64,000 nucleotides of DNA from Epithemia pelagica (lineage: Eukaryota > Bacillariophyta > Bacillariophyceae > Surirellales > Surirellaceae). The stretch is from positions 3,720,001-3,784,000 of the forward strand of contig OX337230.1 in NCBI GenBank assembly GCA_946965045.2. The letters run 5' to 3'. Positions 27,901 through 37,490 of this stretch are shown in pieces. A program made the position numbers and the translations under genes. The notes under the pieces were generated by a model. The model saw nothing but the letters and a program-made list of their open reading frames with translations. It was not told the origin of the DNA and made no database searches. The stretch's first letter is position 1. The number at the start of each line of letters is the position of its first letter.

Positions 27901-30622
27901 TGTCTGTGACTTATTGAACCATACGTCATCACCCACCCACTCCGGTCGCACTCCTCTTGAGGCTCTCTCCGGACGCCCACCCGACATTACTCATCTCTTG
28001 TTCTTTCCTTTCTGGGATGAGGTTTACTACCGTGTCGACCCCGCTGAACCCAATTCCGGTTCATATCCATCTTCTTCTGATGAGAAACTTGGCCACTGGG
28101 TTGGTTTTGCTCACAACGTTGGTGATTCTTTTACTTGGAAGATTCTCACCCAGGATAACCAGATAATCTACCGTTCTGCCGTTCGCCGTGTTGAATCCAC
28201 TACACCTAACCTACGTGTGGATCGACCTTCAGGGGAGGATTCGTCTGAGAAGGATGACAATGATAAGCAAGCTGACACTGTCTTCATTCGCAGTGATAGT
28301 GAAGATCCATCCAAACCAATGCCCACGATCGATTTTGACGACATGATAGGACGCACATTCCTATGCGACACAGAAGAAAATGGGGAGCGACACCGTGCAC
28401 GTGTCATCAAACGAGTCATTGATCTTAATGAAGAAGCAACGAAACAGGAAGAACGTGTCAAGTACATCTACCGAAAGACAAATTCTGATGTTGATGAGAT
28501 GATATCCTATAATCAACTCATGGAGTATATCGAACGAGATAACCAAGCTCAAACCTCTGGAGATAATCTTTTCAGGTTCAGGGACGTCATTGCCCATCAA
28601 GGCCCACTGAACACAACTGATCCAGATTACAAGGGGAGCAAATATAATTTGCTTGTTGATTGGGAAACTGGGGAGACTACCTATGAACCTTTATCACTCA
28701 TCGCCAATGATGATCCGATCACTGTAGCAATTTATGGAAAGAAACATGATTTACTCAACGAACCTGGATGGAAGCATTTGAAACGTTATGTCAAAACAAG
28801 CAAACGTCTCATTCGAGCAGCCAAACAGTCAAGGATTAAACAAGTTCACCATTCCGTCAAGTATAAGTTTGGATTCCAAGTACCACGCAATTATGAGGAA
28901 GCTGTCGCTCTTGATAAACAACATGGCAACACAAAGTGGCAAGATGCAACAGAATTAGAATTTTCACAGATCCAGTCCTACAAGACATTCAAGGATTTTG
29001 GGAAAGCCATCTTCATTAAAGGGAAAGTATCCAATGCACCTGAAGGATATCATAAGATACGTGTACATCTTGTCTTTGACGTAAAACATGATGGACGACA
29101 TAAAGCAAGACTTGTCGCAGATGGACATCTCACAAAAGAACCTGTTGAGACAATCTATTCAGGTGTTGTTTCCATTCGCAACCTCCGCATTGCCTTATTC
29201 CTGGGTACTTTGAATGACTTGGAAATATGGGGAGCAGATATTGGAAACGCATATCTGGAAGCCTTGACAGGGGAGAAAATTTTCATTGTCGCAGGACCTG
29301 AATTCAAGGAATTAGAAGGTCACATCCTGATTATATACAAGGCACTTTATGGATTGAAGTCATCAGGCGCACGCTGGCATGATGTCTTATTCGATGTTTT
29401 GACAGACATGGGATTTTCACCAAGCAAAGCAGATCCGGATATCTGGATGAGGAAGGCACCTGGAGAAGACTGTTACGAATACATTGCTGTATACGTTGAT
29501 GACTTAGCCATTATTTCTACTGATCCTGGGAATATCTGCAAGATCCTGAAGGAGAAATACAACTTCAAACTCAAAGGAGATGGACCTATTGATTTTCACT
29601 TGGGATGTTGTTACACCAAGGATTCTGATGGAACATTAGTAGCAGATCCAAGACGCTACATTGGTAAGATGATGGACACTTTCGAACGAATCTTCAAGGA
29701 GAAACCCAAGAAAGCCAAAACACCTCTTATTGGTGGAGACCATCCTGAATTGGATGATTCTGAGCTCCTTGATGAAGAAGGTACTAACCATTTCCAAACT
29801 CTGATTGGACAACTCCAATGGGTGATCACTATTGGTCGTTTCGACGTCTTCACCGCTACAATGACGCTATCACGCTTTCGGGCTGCTCCGAGGAAAGGAC
29901 ATCTTGATAGAGCCAAGCGTATCTATGGATACCTTGCACATCTCCCAGAAGGCGCAATCAGATTTAGGATTGGAGAGCCTGATTATTCAAGTCTTCCTAC
30001 CCAAGAATTTGATTGGACTCGCACTGTCTATTCGAATGCAAGTGAACGTATTCCTGAAGACTGCCCAACACCTCTTGGCCGCTATGTTACCACAACTCAT
30101 TATGTTGATGCCAATCTCATGCATGACATAGTCACTGGTAAATCCGTCACTGCTGTTCTACATTTGTTGAACGGAACACCTATTGACTGGTACAGCAAGA
30201 GACAGAGCACGGTGGAAACTGCTACCTATGGATCCGAGTTTGTGGCTGCAAGGACAGCAATAGATCAGATTACAGAATTACGACATTCTCTCCGCTACCT
30301 TGGAGTACCTATCCGAGAGCGAAGTTACATGTACGGAGATAACAGATCTGTTGTGCTCAATGCAACCGTTCCTCATCCCATATTATCCAAGAGACACCAT
30401 CTTCTGTCATACCACCGAGTTCGTGAAGCCATCGCAGCAAAGTATGTTGCATTCTACTGGAAAGATGGAAAGACCAACCCTGCCGATATCCTTAGCAAAC
30501 ATTGGGATTTCGTATCTATTTGGCCCATGCTCAAGCCATTGTTGTTTTGGAAAGGAGAAGTTCAAGACCTCAACAAATCCAATGATGACAAGGCTGAAAC
30601 GACGAGTTGTGGGGAGTGTTAG
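24908..30622 (+). CDS. Element B gag-pol polyprotein (copia/CoDi type)
   Basis: 1904 residues, uninterrupted, with the same domain order as element A. It has nine extra residues in Gag near residue 58 (the word MKYHGFEN repeated) from a 27-bp tandem duplication. Other differences I noted: Arg for Cys in the integrase region (xTLLIGEY), Pro for Ser near the C-terminus (PHxILSKR) and two silent changes. All catalytic residues listed for element A are retained. With an intact ORF1 and gag-pol, B is the better candidate for an autonomous element, although its 3' LTR has a 24-bp deletion. Confidence 0.93.
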   Translation: MDPQSPKTPTTPKGEDNQDNVSDTDLFDHIIFTVCQFFTKERADYLMKWMKYHGFENRMKYHGFENITHVISYMQTNTEESMKELTQYKVNKQTHDLQGPTRQQIKLLAYWATYKTNEIQDELSNSDWMNLTRKEFNTWRINTDFSKGPPSQVPVSPMKSPSSVKSVSTVTAASQSQQDLTAFRKVTKRDATAYEVFKDERYYDSFWRVFKTTAKAQGLSNVLNFKYTPPHDDEYAEELFQEQQVFLYSVLVRIIQTDQGRAYVREHEHDEDARAVLQKLHSLHTESDLAKREVLHLTNYISNLRLDDTWRGTTRQFLLHFQEQLRLLDNLVTLSDRIPDHTRMTFLMQAVEKVPDLRRVKILDNVVNTKSGAKSLCYQSYFRLLLDAAYDHDQATQSSVHSRRRHVKQHESLYGQDIDADITSQDDMEYHVHNTKATSESPSSSSKVSLPSDLWFKLSEEDRKLIIEYNKMIQAPSSTTPRTVQTHALDIDPEPDPDPNQVASDDDSPGVVPEHSDDSDPVTQFINQAMTTDINHPATDLTSVLSNAKSKTSKKVTFKANMHKQAGHVPRYLFSRKSTLPGNQLIDRGANGGLAGSDMRILSKTGRHITIVGIDNHELTGLPVVTCAAKFETNDGPIVGIFNEYAYYGKGLSIHAPGQFEHFGLAVDERSVKVDGKQRITTLDGRAIPLHIKDGLAYIHSLGIPSDDDMDTLPQIIFTSPDTWGPGVLDHSYSPTPSDNDPDWKHVKTDGSMSNHPYDNYGEYTDRVVCNLNLLLDLPYDHGPDDAPFFSIYADAEGNDPTLHASVHRRYQDAYDWKKFRPFFGWQSEDVIADTFKHTTRNGSITFDHDTLKKHFKARNPVLNIPRRHEPVATDSVFSDTPAVDHGGKVAQIFVGRDTLVTDIYGIKSTKQFVNTLQDNIRFRGAMETLISDGGSSLISQKVKDILRTLLIGEYRSEPYHQHQNKAENRYQTVKRMTNALMNATGCPANTWLLCLEYVCDLLNHTSSPTHSGRTPLEALSGRPPDITHLLFFPFWDEVYYRVDPAEPNSGSYPSSSDEKLGHWVGFAHNVGDSFTWKILTQDNQIIYRSAVRRVESTTPNLRVDRPSGEDSSEKDDNDKQADTVFIRSDSEDPSKPMPTIDFDDMIGRTFLCDTEENGERHRARVIKRVIDLNEEATKQEERVKYIYRKTNSDVDEMISYNQLMEYIERDNQAQTSGDNLFRFRDVIAHQGPLNTTDPDYKGSKYNLLVDWETGETTYEPLSLIANDDPITVAIYGKKHDLLNEPGWKHLKRYVKTSKRLIRAAKQSRIKQVHHSVKYKFGFQVPRNYEEAVALDKQHGNTKWQDATELEFSQIQSYKTFKDFGKAIFIKGKVSNAPEGYHKIRVHLVFDVKHDGRHKARLVADGHLTKEPVETIYSGVVSIRNLRIALFLGTLNDLEIWGADIGNAYLEALTGEKIFIVAGPEFKELEGHILIIYKALYGLKSSGARWHDVLFDVLTDMGFSPSKADPDIWMRKAPGEDCYEYIAVYVDDLAIISTDPGNICKILKEKYNFKLKGDGPIDFHLGCCYTKDSDGTLVADPRRYIGKMMDTFERIFKEKPKKAKTPLIGGDHPELDDSELLDEEGTNHFQTLIGQLQWVITIGRFDVFTATMTLSRFRAAPRKGHLDRAKRIYGYLAHLPEGAIRFRIGEPDYSSLPTQEFDWTRTVYSNASERIPEDCPTPLGRYVTTTHYVDANLMHDIVTGKSVTAVLHLLNGTPIDWYSKRQSTVETATYGSEFVAARTAIDQITELRHSLRYLGVPIRERSYMYGDNRSVVLNATVPHPILSKRHHLLSYHRVREAIAAKYVAFYWKDGKTNPADILSKHWDFVSIWPMLKPLLFWKGEVQDLNKSNDDKAETTSCGEC
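25054..25107 (+). repeat. 27-bp tandem duplication in element B gag
   Basis: The unit beginning GATGAAATACCATGGTTTTG occurs at 25054-25080 and again at 25081-25107, once in element A. It keeps frame and adds nine residues. Confidence 0.95.
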
Positions 30623-31375
30623 AATTCTCACCGTCTATGGTGGTTAGATTCTACATCTCATCGATTCCCCATGTCACATAGCCTCGTGCTATCGCATCAT
30701 GCCATCTAGCTTCGAGCTATGTTCCCTAGCTTCGCGCTATATCGACCTATATTTCTTCGCAAATCATGAAAAGTGAGAATAGATTGACGAACTCACTCTC
30801 AAGACTAAACTGGGTCGTGCGGTATTACAACGGACATAAATTTGGCCGTTGCTCGGACATTATACTAACGCCCTAAGCGTACGCGCCCGAAATCATCGAG
30901 CGCGCTCAAGCGACATCCGAGCGCTATCGGCATCTATCCGATCCAACGGTCTAAGTATCCCAAGCACGACACACGATCACGCGAGACCATATTTCCATTC
31001 CCACAATCTCCAAATTGTCAACAAGCTGCGCGCCATGAAAACAACTATGCCAACCCAAAGCAAGAGCTGTTGACCCTGTATATGTTATCCGCCCACATAT
31101 ACACTCCAACTATTCCAAACCTGTTGCCGCCAAGAACCTATGACACATGACCCTTGGCAGGACCGAACATTTCACGTAGACCTATCGTAGTAATCAACAC
31201 ACAATCTAACAATATCACCATTTATCACATCTTCTTTTGTGTCCCGACTATCCTTCTGATAGACTTCGACTTGCTTGCTTCTCTGACCCTGAGAAGCTTG
31301 TATCGGTTGGTGACCTACCTGATTGTCTGCTCTACCGAGCATCAATGTCCCTACGATTCAGAAAGAATTGTAACA
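30617..31375 (+). repeat. LTR 3 (759 bp)
   Basis: Same termini as LTRs 1 and 2 but lacks 24 bp after CCCACATATACA (about 31103). It also has one substitution I noticed (ACCTACCTGATT instead of ACCTACATGATT). It matches LTR 1 rather than LTR 2 at the G/A site near its position 270. Confidence 0.95.
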
Positions 31376-31380
31376 TCCAG
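31376..31380. repeat. Target-site duplication, right copy (TCCAG)
   Basis: Directly follows the TAACA end of LTR 3 and matches 15383-15387; the split host frame resumes here. Confidence 0.9.
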
Positions 31381-31652
31381 GGCTACAGGCCTCTCTCCTA
31401 GAGCATGTTCAGGTCGCCGGTGGAGGCGGCGGAGTCGTTGGCAATGCTCTCATTGCTCCGAATGATATGCCACAGTACAGCAATGTGAAAACACAATTTG
31501 GTTTTTTGGGAGTGGAGCCGTTTTTTGTCCAACACGCCCAGTGCCCCATTGGTCGACATTACGTTCTCGCGGACCAAGGCAATCCCTCCACGGCTGTCGC
31601 AGATCCAATTCCCGCTCCACCGGCTGGGTTGGGAGTGCCCTTGTTTTCCTAA

Positions 31653-32188
31653 TGAGAGAGAGAGAGATGATGATGAGATGAGACCACAGAGCCTTGTGTG
31701 TATGGCCTGCAGTAGTTTGCGATACAAGATGTGTGCTCCTATTATTATAGCAGCATGTCCTCCTAGAGAGACTCTCTGCGGATGAGGATGCCAATCTAGA
31801 ATAGTAGCGGCAGGATGGCTCCAAAGAATACCATAGAAGAACCAGTTTTCTCATATTGGGTCATCTCCTCAAGAGTGCCACTCTTTGTTTTCTCCAAAAG
31901 ATGGGCAAAAGAGATTCCCCGCCTCTTCTTTGTACCGAGGCTGGGCTGTTGGTGCAACCTGTTGGTGCACACTAATGTTTTGTTGTGTCGTAATCAGGAT
32001 CCAAATCTCCCTTCTCCTCACGCTATATTGGTGAAACCTTGGACGAACAGGATTCTACAGTCCAACCCGCAGTCTGGTGTTCCAAAACCCGTCACTTGCT
32101 GCGACGACGAGGCATGCCGGTTCCCCCACAATATAGGATTATGTCCCATACTACAGGAAGGGAGGAGCCACAAATCGTGTGATTGTCC
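31653..32188. other. 3' flank of split ORF, lead-in to GTT array
   Basis: A GA run with GATGATGATGAG (31652-31677) follows the host stop codon. I see no other gene. Frames here that extend into the GTT array are artefacts of the repeat. Confidence 0.5.
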
Positions 32189-33620
<1,432 letters not shown>

Positions 33621-33739
33621 GGACGCCAGTGTGGCGTCACTGTCGGATGCCGTCGTCGTCATATGGTCCAGGAATCCAACCGTTTCATGTGTCAGCGGGA
33701 GACAACCACCCCACAAACTCTTTGTCTTATTGGTCGTTG

Positions 33740-34210
33740 CCGTATACGATTCGAGTCAATTCCCGCAAGTGTTGGGGACTACTGCATTCGAGTGCGACGG
33801 CACATTACTGTGGAAGGTTCCACAAGAGTACCACTTGCGCCGGCGACACTGGATTGTCATTGTTGTTGCTACTGCCATGCCGGGCCGCCAGGTCGACAAA
33901 ATGACGGGATGAGCCAGCAATTCGTCGCGGCCAAGGGTGAAGTAGCTTGCAAAACAATATTGTGATGGGCACACACACATCCATCCAGACCCATTTATTG
34001 CGGTAAGAGGGGATGCCGTTCGACTGGATTCACGACGGGCCGTATCGTAAACGACGCCGTCAAGGCCGCGCCATTGAAATTGCACACTCCCAAGGCTCAA
34101 CATTTGCCGTGCTGGTCACAAGCCTCCATGGCCTTCCAGACCGCGGACAAGGTACCCGTCGCCATGACGTCGCAAGGCCAGTGCAACAACAAGGAGATGG
34201 ACCGATGATC
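33740..34210 (-). pseudogene. Aldo/keto reductase pseudogene
   Basis: The minus-strand frame from 34208 reads SISLLLHWP, then VWKAMEACDQHGKC, stop, ALGVCNFNGAALTA and PVVNPVERHPLLPQ, stop. This is the AKR core: the LIHWP strand, the GVSNF motif, and the N-Q-V-E-x-H-P-x-L-Q block. After frameshifts, NIVLQATSPLA and LGRDELLAHPVIL follow, then SPAQVVLLWNL; these are the SPLA, HPV and AQVLLRW motifs. At least three stops and two frame changes disable it. The N-terminal third with the catalytic Asp/Tyr is missing, replaced by unrelated Gln/Pro-rich sequence. The family assignment is firm, from motif order. Confidence 0.85.
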
Positions 34211-34594
34211 GTTGCAATTTCGTCAAGGTAGCGTCCAGTTCTACGGCCACTTGTTCGGGTTGAGGGATTGGTTGGTGGTGGTGGTGGTTGGGTCGACTCC
34301 TTGTTGTTGTTGTTGCCTGGTTGCGATTCTGGTTCGTCTGGTGGAATGGAGAATGTTGTAGTATATTGAGACTTGGTGCTGGTGCTCGATTTGGCGTCTT
34401 GTTGTTGCTGTGGTGGTTGCTTTGGGTTTGGTGGTTTCTTGGATTGAAAAAACGACGTCAAAGTGGCTTGTTGTTGTTGTTGTTTTCGCTTGCTATGATT
34501 GCCATTCGTGATGCGGGGTCGTTTCGTCACAGGTTCACCATCATCATCATCATTTGCAGTTTGTCGCTTTGTGTGTTCCTCGTCGTTGTCCTGG

Positions 34595-34625
<31 letters not shown>

Positions 34626-34749
34626 GGTGTTGTTGTTCGGAGATGGCATCCTGTCCGGATTGTTCTGGTGGGACGACGACATGATGATGATGACAGAACG
34701 AAACTGTCGGCGATTCCCCGGGTCCTTGTCTTGTTGTTGTTGATTCGTA
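34060..34749 (-). pseudogene. PIP-box-like N-terminal fragment fused to AKR debris
   Basis: An open frame without ATG runs from 34749 to a stop at 34060. It has a His/Asn-rich stretch, acidic NDDDDGEP, basic KRPRITNGNHSKRK and then QATLTSFFQSKK. The last fits the PCNA-interacting (PIP) consensus Q-x-x-h-x-x-F-F followed by basic residues. Gln/Pro/Thr-rich sequence follows, and beyond about 34215 the frame overlaps AKR coding in another frame, so its C-terminus is not original. It could be the first exon of a DNA-replication or repair protein cut off by rearrangement. A start may have been lost in the AAC microsatellite. Confidence 0.4.
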
Positions 34750-35226
34750 CTACACCACACTTGTTCATTCCTTCTTCTTCTTCTTTGCAAGGGGGGCCGT
34801 CGGGTTGTTGTTGTTGTTGTTGTTGTTGCGGTGCCACACAAAAGCAACGGCACCACCACTACAAAAGAAAAACAACAACAACACCAAGAGTGGTTCCACG
34901 TCAACCACAGCCAACAAAGGAGGACGAACTTTTGTTTGTGTCAAGCAAAGTGATGCCACAGAATGTCTATAATATGTTACTCCTATAATATAATAGATCG
35001 ATAGATTGCCAACGATCACGTATACTCTCTCACACATGCGCAGATTCTTCTCTCGCTTTGGAACAGCAAGCACGCATTTAATCCGCGACCCATTTCGGTC
35101 GCAGTTACTCTGTGGTGACGATGATCTTTTATTTGCTCGTCGTCGCTCACGCAAGTTTGCGATTATCATTATCCCATACCTTTCATCCTTTGTTGTGTCA
35201 TCTAATCATGTCTCTCCTTTACCAAG
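34750..35226. other. Spacer with AAC/GTT runs
   Basis: Short GTT runs and AT-rich DNA; no supported coding sequence. Confidence 0.4.
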
Positions 35227-35806
35227 GTGATTTCGCACGGCCGCATTAGCCAACGGGCGCTCCCACAATTGTCGCCGGGTGTAGAGACGACGTTTGCTCG
35301 TCGTGTTGGCCTATGGCGGTGCAAATCCACAGCAATCGCCGAAGAAGACGATAAACTATCCGAGCTTTCAAGCCACGTATCGAATTTGTATTTGTTATTC
35401 GATACCAAATTTGATAAGATGAATGCAGACATTGACTTAAGGGCTGCCGCTGGAGGGGGGAGGGGTTATGACATCCCTTTTTGGGGCGGCTGTCATTTGC
35501 CTGCAGAAGCAGGAACGACGACTCTGATTACCCTTTTCATCTTCAAGAAGAAGGATGGATTGGTTCCTTCAAAATGTCGAGGACGCACCAAGATGGTTAT
35601 CACTACACAAATATCTGGAGGATGCGTCCAAGTCACGGCGGATATTCGGTGAGGTGCCTGATCGGAAGGAGATTGTCCGGAGCCGTAGCGTCAAGGCGTT
35701 TCTCAAAAGTGCCTTCCACGAGTTCCCTGGTCAAACAACTGTTTGTTACGGAGTCTCCGGATGCGGAAAAACTACATCCGCAATGTATTTATTACGTGGA
35801 GACTAA
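35227..35806 (+). pseudogene. P-loop NTPase family, fragment (repeat copy C)
   Basis: The first frame (35227-about 35510) gives a basic, Ser-rich lead (FARRVGLWRCKSTA, presequence-like), then a helical segment with DKLSELSSHVSNLYLLFD. The reading moves to another frame at 35555: MDWFLQNVEDAPRWLSLHKY, a basic helix, then FPGQTTVCYGVSGCGKTTSA. The last is a textbook Walker A (GxxGxGKT). The frame ends at TAA (35804-35806), five codons after the motif, so Walker B and beyond are missing. A related copy at 58.7 kb shows a GTAAGC...CTTCAAG intron between the two frames, with its donor half deleted here. Broken member of a multi-copy family; specific function unknown. Confidence 0.6.
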
Positions 35807-35929
35807 TCCATCGACCCGACCGTGCCTTCATGATTGAGGCAGAAGGAGCTCTGATTTTCTCACTTTCTGAGTTTGGTACTTTCCGTTTAGTGAATGCACT
35901 CCTCCTTGTACCGTGGTAGCCGCGATGGA

Positions 35930-36215
35930 TCCGGTCTGGTTGGTGGTATTAGCGGGGGAGAGGACTTTTGAAGAACCAACCGCGGTGGATAAGTACCATG
36001 TGTGAAAACCACATAAGGGGAAACACAAGAAGGTCCAGACTGCCGTATGGGTACCACTGTTTCCACTCCAAATGCCGTGAGGAGGGATTCCGGCTTCCAC
36101 CAATCACAGCAATTGGATGAACCACATGGTATCCTCTGTATGGTGGTCTGGAAGGATCTATCATCCTTCCTCGAAACCTCGAAACCTCGTATATCCATCA
36201 CTCCGAAAGGAGCAG
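35930..36215 (-). repeat. Single copy of the 170-bp unit and flank
   Basis: The flank AGGACTTTTGAAGAACCAAC and the following GTGGATAAGTACCATGTGTG match 58.44-58.49 kb on the opposite strand. They continue into the GGGATTCCGGCTTCCACCAA and GGATGAACCACATGGTATCC words of the 170-bp tandem unit at 57.9 kb. Only one unit is present here, so this is the unamplified state. Confidence 0.75.
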
Positions 36216-36654
36216 TGGTATGAAGGAGAAAGAGCACCTTTTAGAGTGTCGTCCTCCGCCATCTTGCGGGGGCGTGCTACAGGCACCGACACAAGGAGCG
36301 GCCCATGAATGCCTGCTCTCGTCTGGATGGCAATGGTATTCCTCTGTATTGCATACTAATATATTGGATGATTCGTTTGCCATTGCGAAATGACGCTCAT
36401 ATTGGATCGTGAAGATGAAGCTTAATGCGCATCCATGTCCTAAATAATTGGCAAACGTATAGAAACATCATTTTGGCGCTCGAACCCATCTACCTATTGA
36501 GATATATATATATATCATGTAAATCCTTGTGTGTGTCGTGGAACTGAAATCCTGTTTTGTGGCGGACAGTGCGGTCCTCCGCAAACTCGTCGTCGCGACT
36601 GTGCGGCACTGGTTTCGTCCGTCATGCCTCTAGAGTACAGTAGGCGGACGTTCC
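36216..36654. other. No supported gene
   Basis: AT-rich spacer with a short TA run at 36500-36515; nothing else recognisable. Confidence 0.4.
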
Positions 36655-37372
36655 CGTCCAGGAACAATGAATCTGGGCCACCTAGGATTGTTTGCCCTCT
36701 TGGTTCTCTGTTGCGAGTCCTTGGCCGCCGCCGCATGGACTCCATGGGGAGGCCATTCCGTGCCGCAATCCACTTTCTTGCAAGGCAGTACACCAGGCAT
36801 GGCCCAAACCGGATCCGACATTGTGTCATGTTTGTGGTGGTGCTAGTTCTACAGCAACATAGTCTCCTCGGCCGCCTGGGGGTAATTGACATGGTCGTCC
36901 GGACAAAAGGTACAACACCACTGTCCATGGTACAGAAAATGGCCTATTGTCGTTCTTGTTGTTCATGGTGTTGGAGTCCAACAAAAGAGAGAGAGCCAGA
37001 CATAGAGAGGAAGGAGCGCGCAAGTGTCAGAAAACCATGACATTTGGCGCATCGTTCATCCACGTGTGCAGCTCTCTGTGAATGAATAACTATAGATACG
37101 TACAATTGGTATGGATTTGTTGAATCCCAAAACATACCTTTCATTCCAAATATGCCTACCTCGATGACATCGAGGTCGAAGATGGATGAATGGTTTCATC
37201 ACAAAGGTGAATTTGAGTGCGGCCGTCATGTAATCCAATTTCTGATCCGTCAATTCAGTTGGATCAATGGGAGAGGGGGGTCCACTTGTTCAAACCCACA
37301 ACTTTTGTCCAAATAAATGCTGGGTGTGACTTGATGAAAGGATGGAGGAAGAGGGCCCTTGGCCCAGACCCG
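36655..37372 (-). pseudogene. Decayed paralogue of the secreted protein at 11.6 kb
   Basis: Collinear with 11660-12390: the same minus-strand order of exon 2, intron and exon 1. Conserved words include ATGGACTCCAT, CTTTCTTGCAAGGC, GGTACAAC-CCACTG, GCGCGCAAGTGTCAGAAA (intron), TACGTACAAT (splice donor), TTTGTTGAA and GCGGCCGTCATGTA. The start codon and signal peptide are lost, exon 2 has a deletion of the second Cys region, and frames are broken. Because the intron is present, the copy arose by DNA duplication rather than retroposition. Confidence 0.85.
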
Positions 37373-37490
37373 TGGCACATGCTGTACTAGTGGGTCGAGA
37401 TTGCATACTCTCCGAGTCAACAAAACTAGTCCATTGTAGAAGAATGTCAAGCAGGTCGGTGTTTCTTTCTCGTTGGTCTGCTGTTTTGTA

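Larger units (their letters stand above)
15388..31375 (+). mobile_element. Tandem Ty1/copia (CoDi-type) pair, LTR-A-LTR-B-LTR
   Basis: Three LTRs (15388-16170, 22989-23771, 30617-31375) bracket two internal regions of 6818 and 6845 bp. The middle LTR serves as the 3' LTR of element A and the 5' LTR of element B. All parts are in the same orientation and one TCCAG duplication flanks the whole block, so it entered as a unit or arose from one insertion by recombination between LTRs. Each internal region carries an extra leading ORF and a long gag-pol frame with the order protease, integrase, reverse transcriptase, RNase H, which is the copia order. A and B differ by a handful of substitutions plus one 27-bp duplication, so the array is young. 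Confidence 0.95.
15156..31652 (+). pseudogene. Host reading frame split by the retrotransposon pair
   Basis: The left part (15156-15387) encodes 77 residues including LEPGSTVRVHLAEGWEH and LILWNYDN. The right part (31381-31652) encodes QASLLEHVQVAGGGG, GFLGVEPFFVQHAQCPIG and ends PAGLGVPLFS at TAA. If one copy of the TCCAG duplication and the elements are ignored, the two parts are in the same frame, about 167 residues in total, which argues that this was one exon. I do not recognise the family. Upstream, another frame from ATG 15071 (MSKTVLGNNKDLG) looks coding but is one base out of phase, so the gene may start there with a frameshift, or may already have been decaying. The insertion certainly truncates it. 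Confidence 0.6.
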
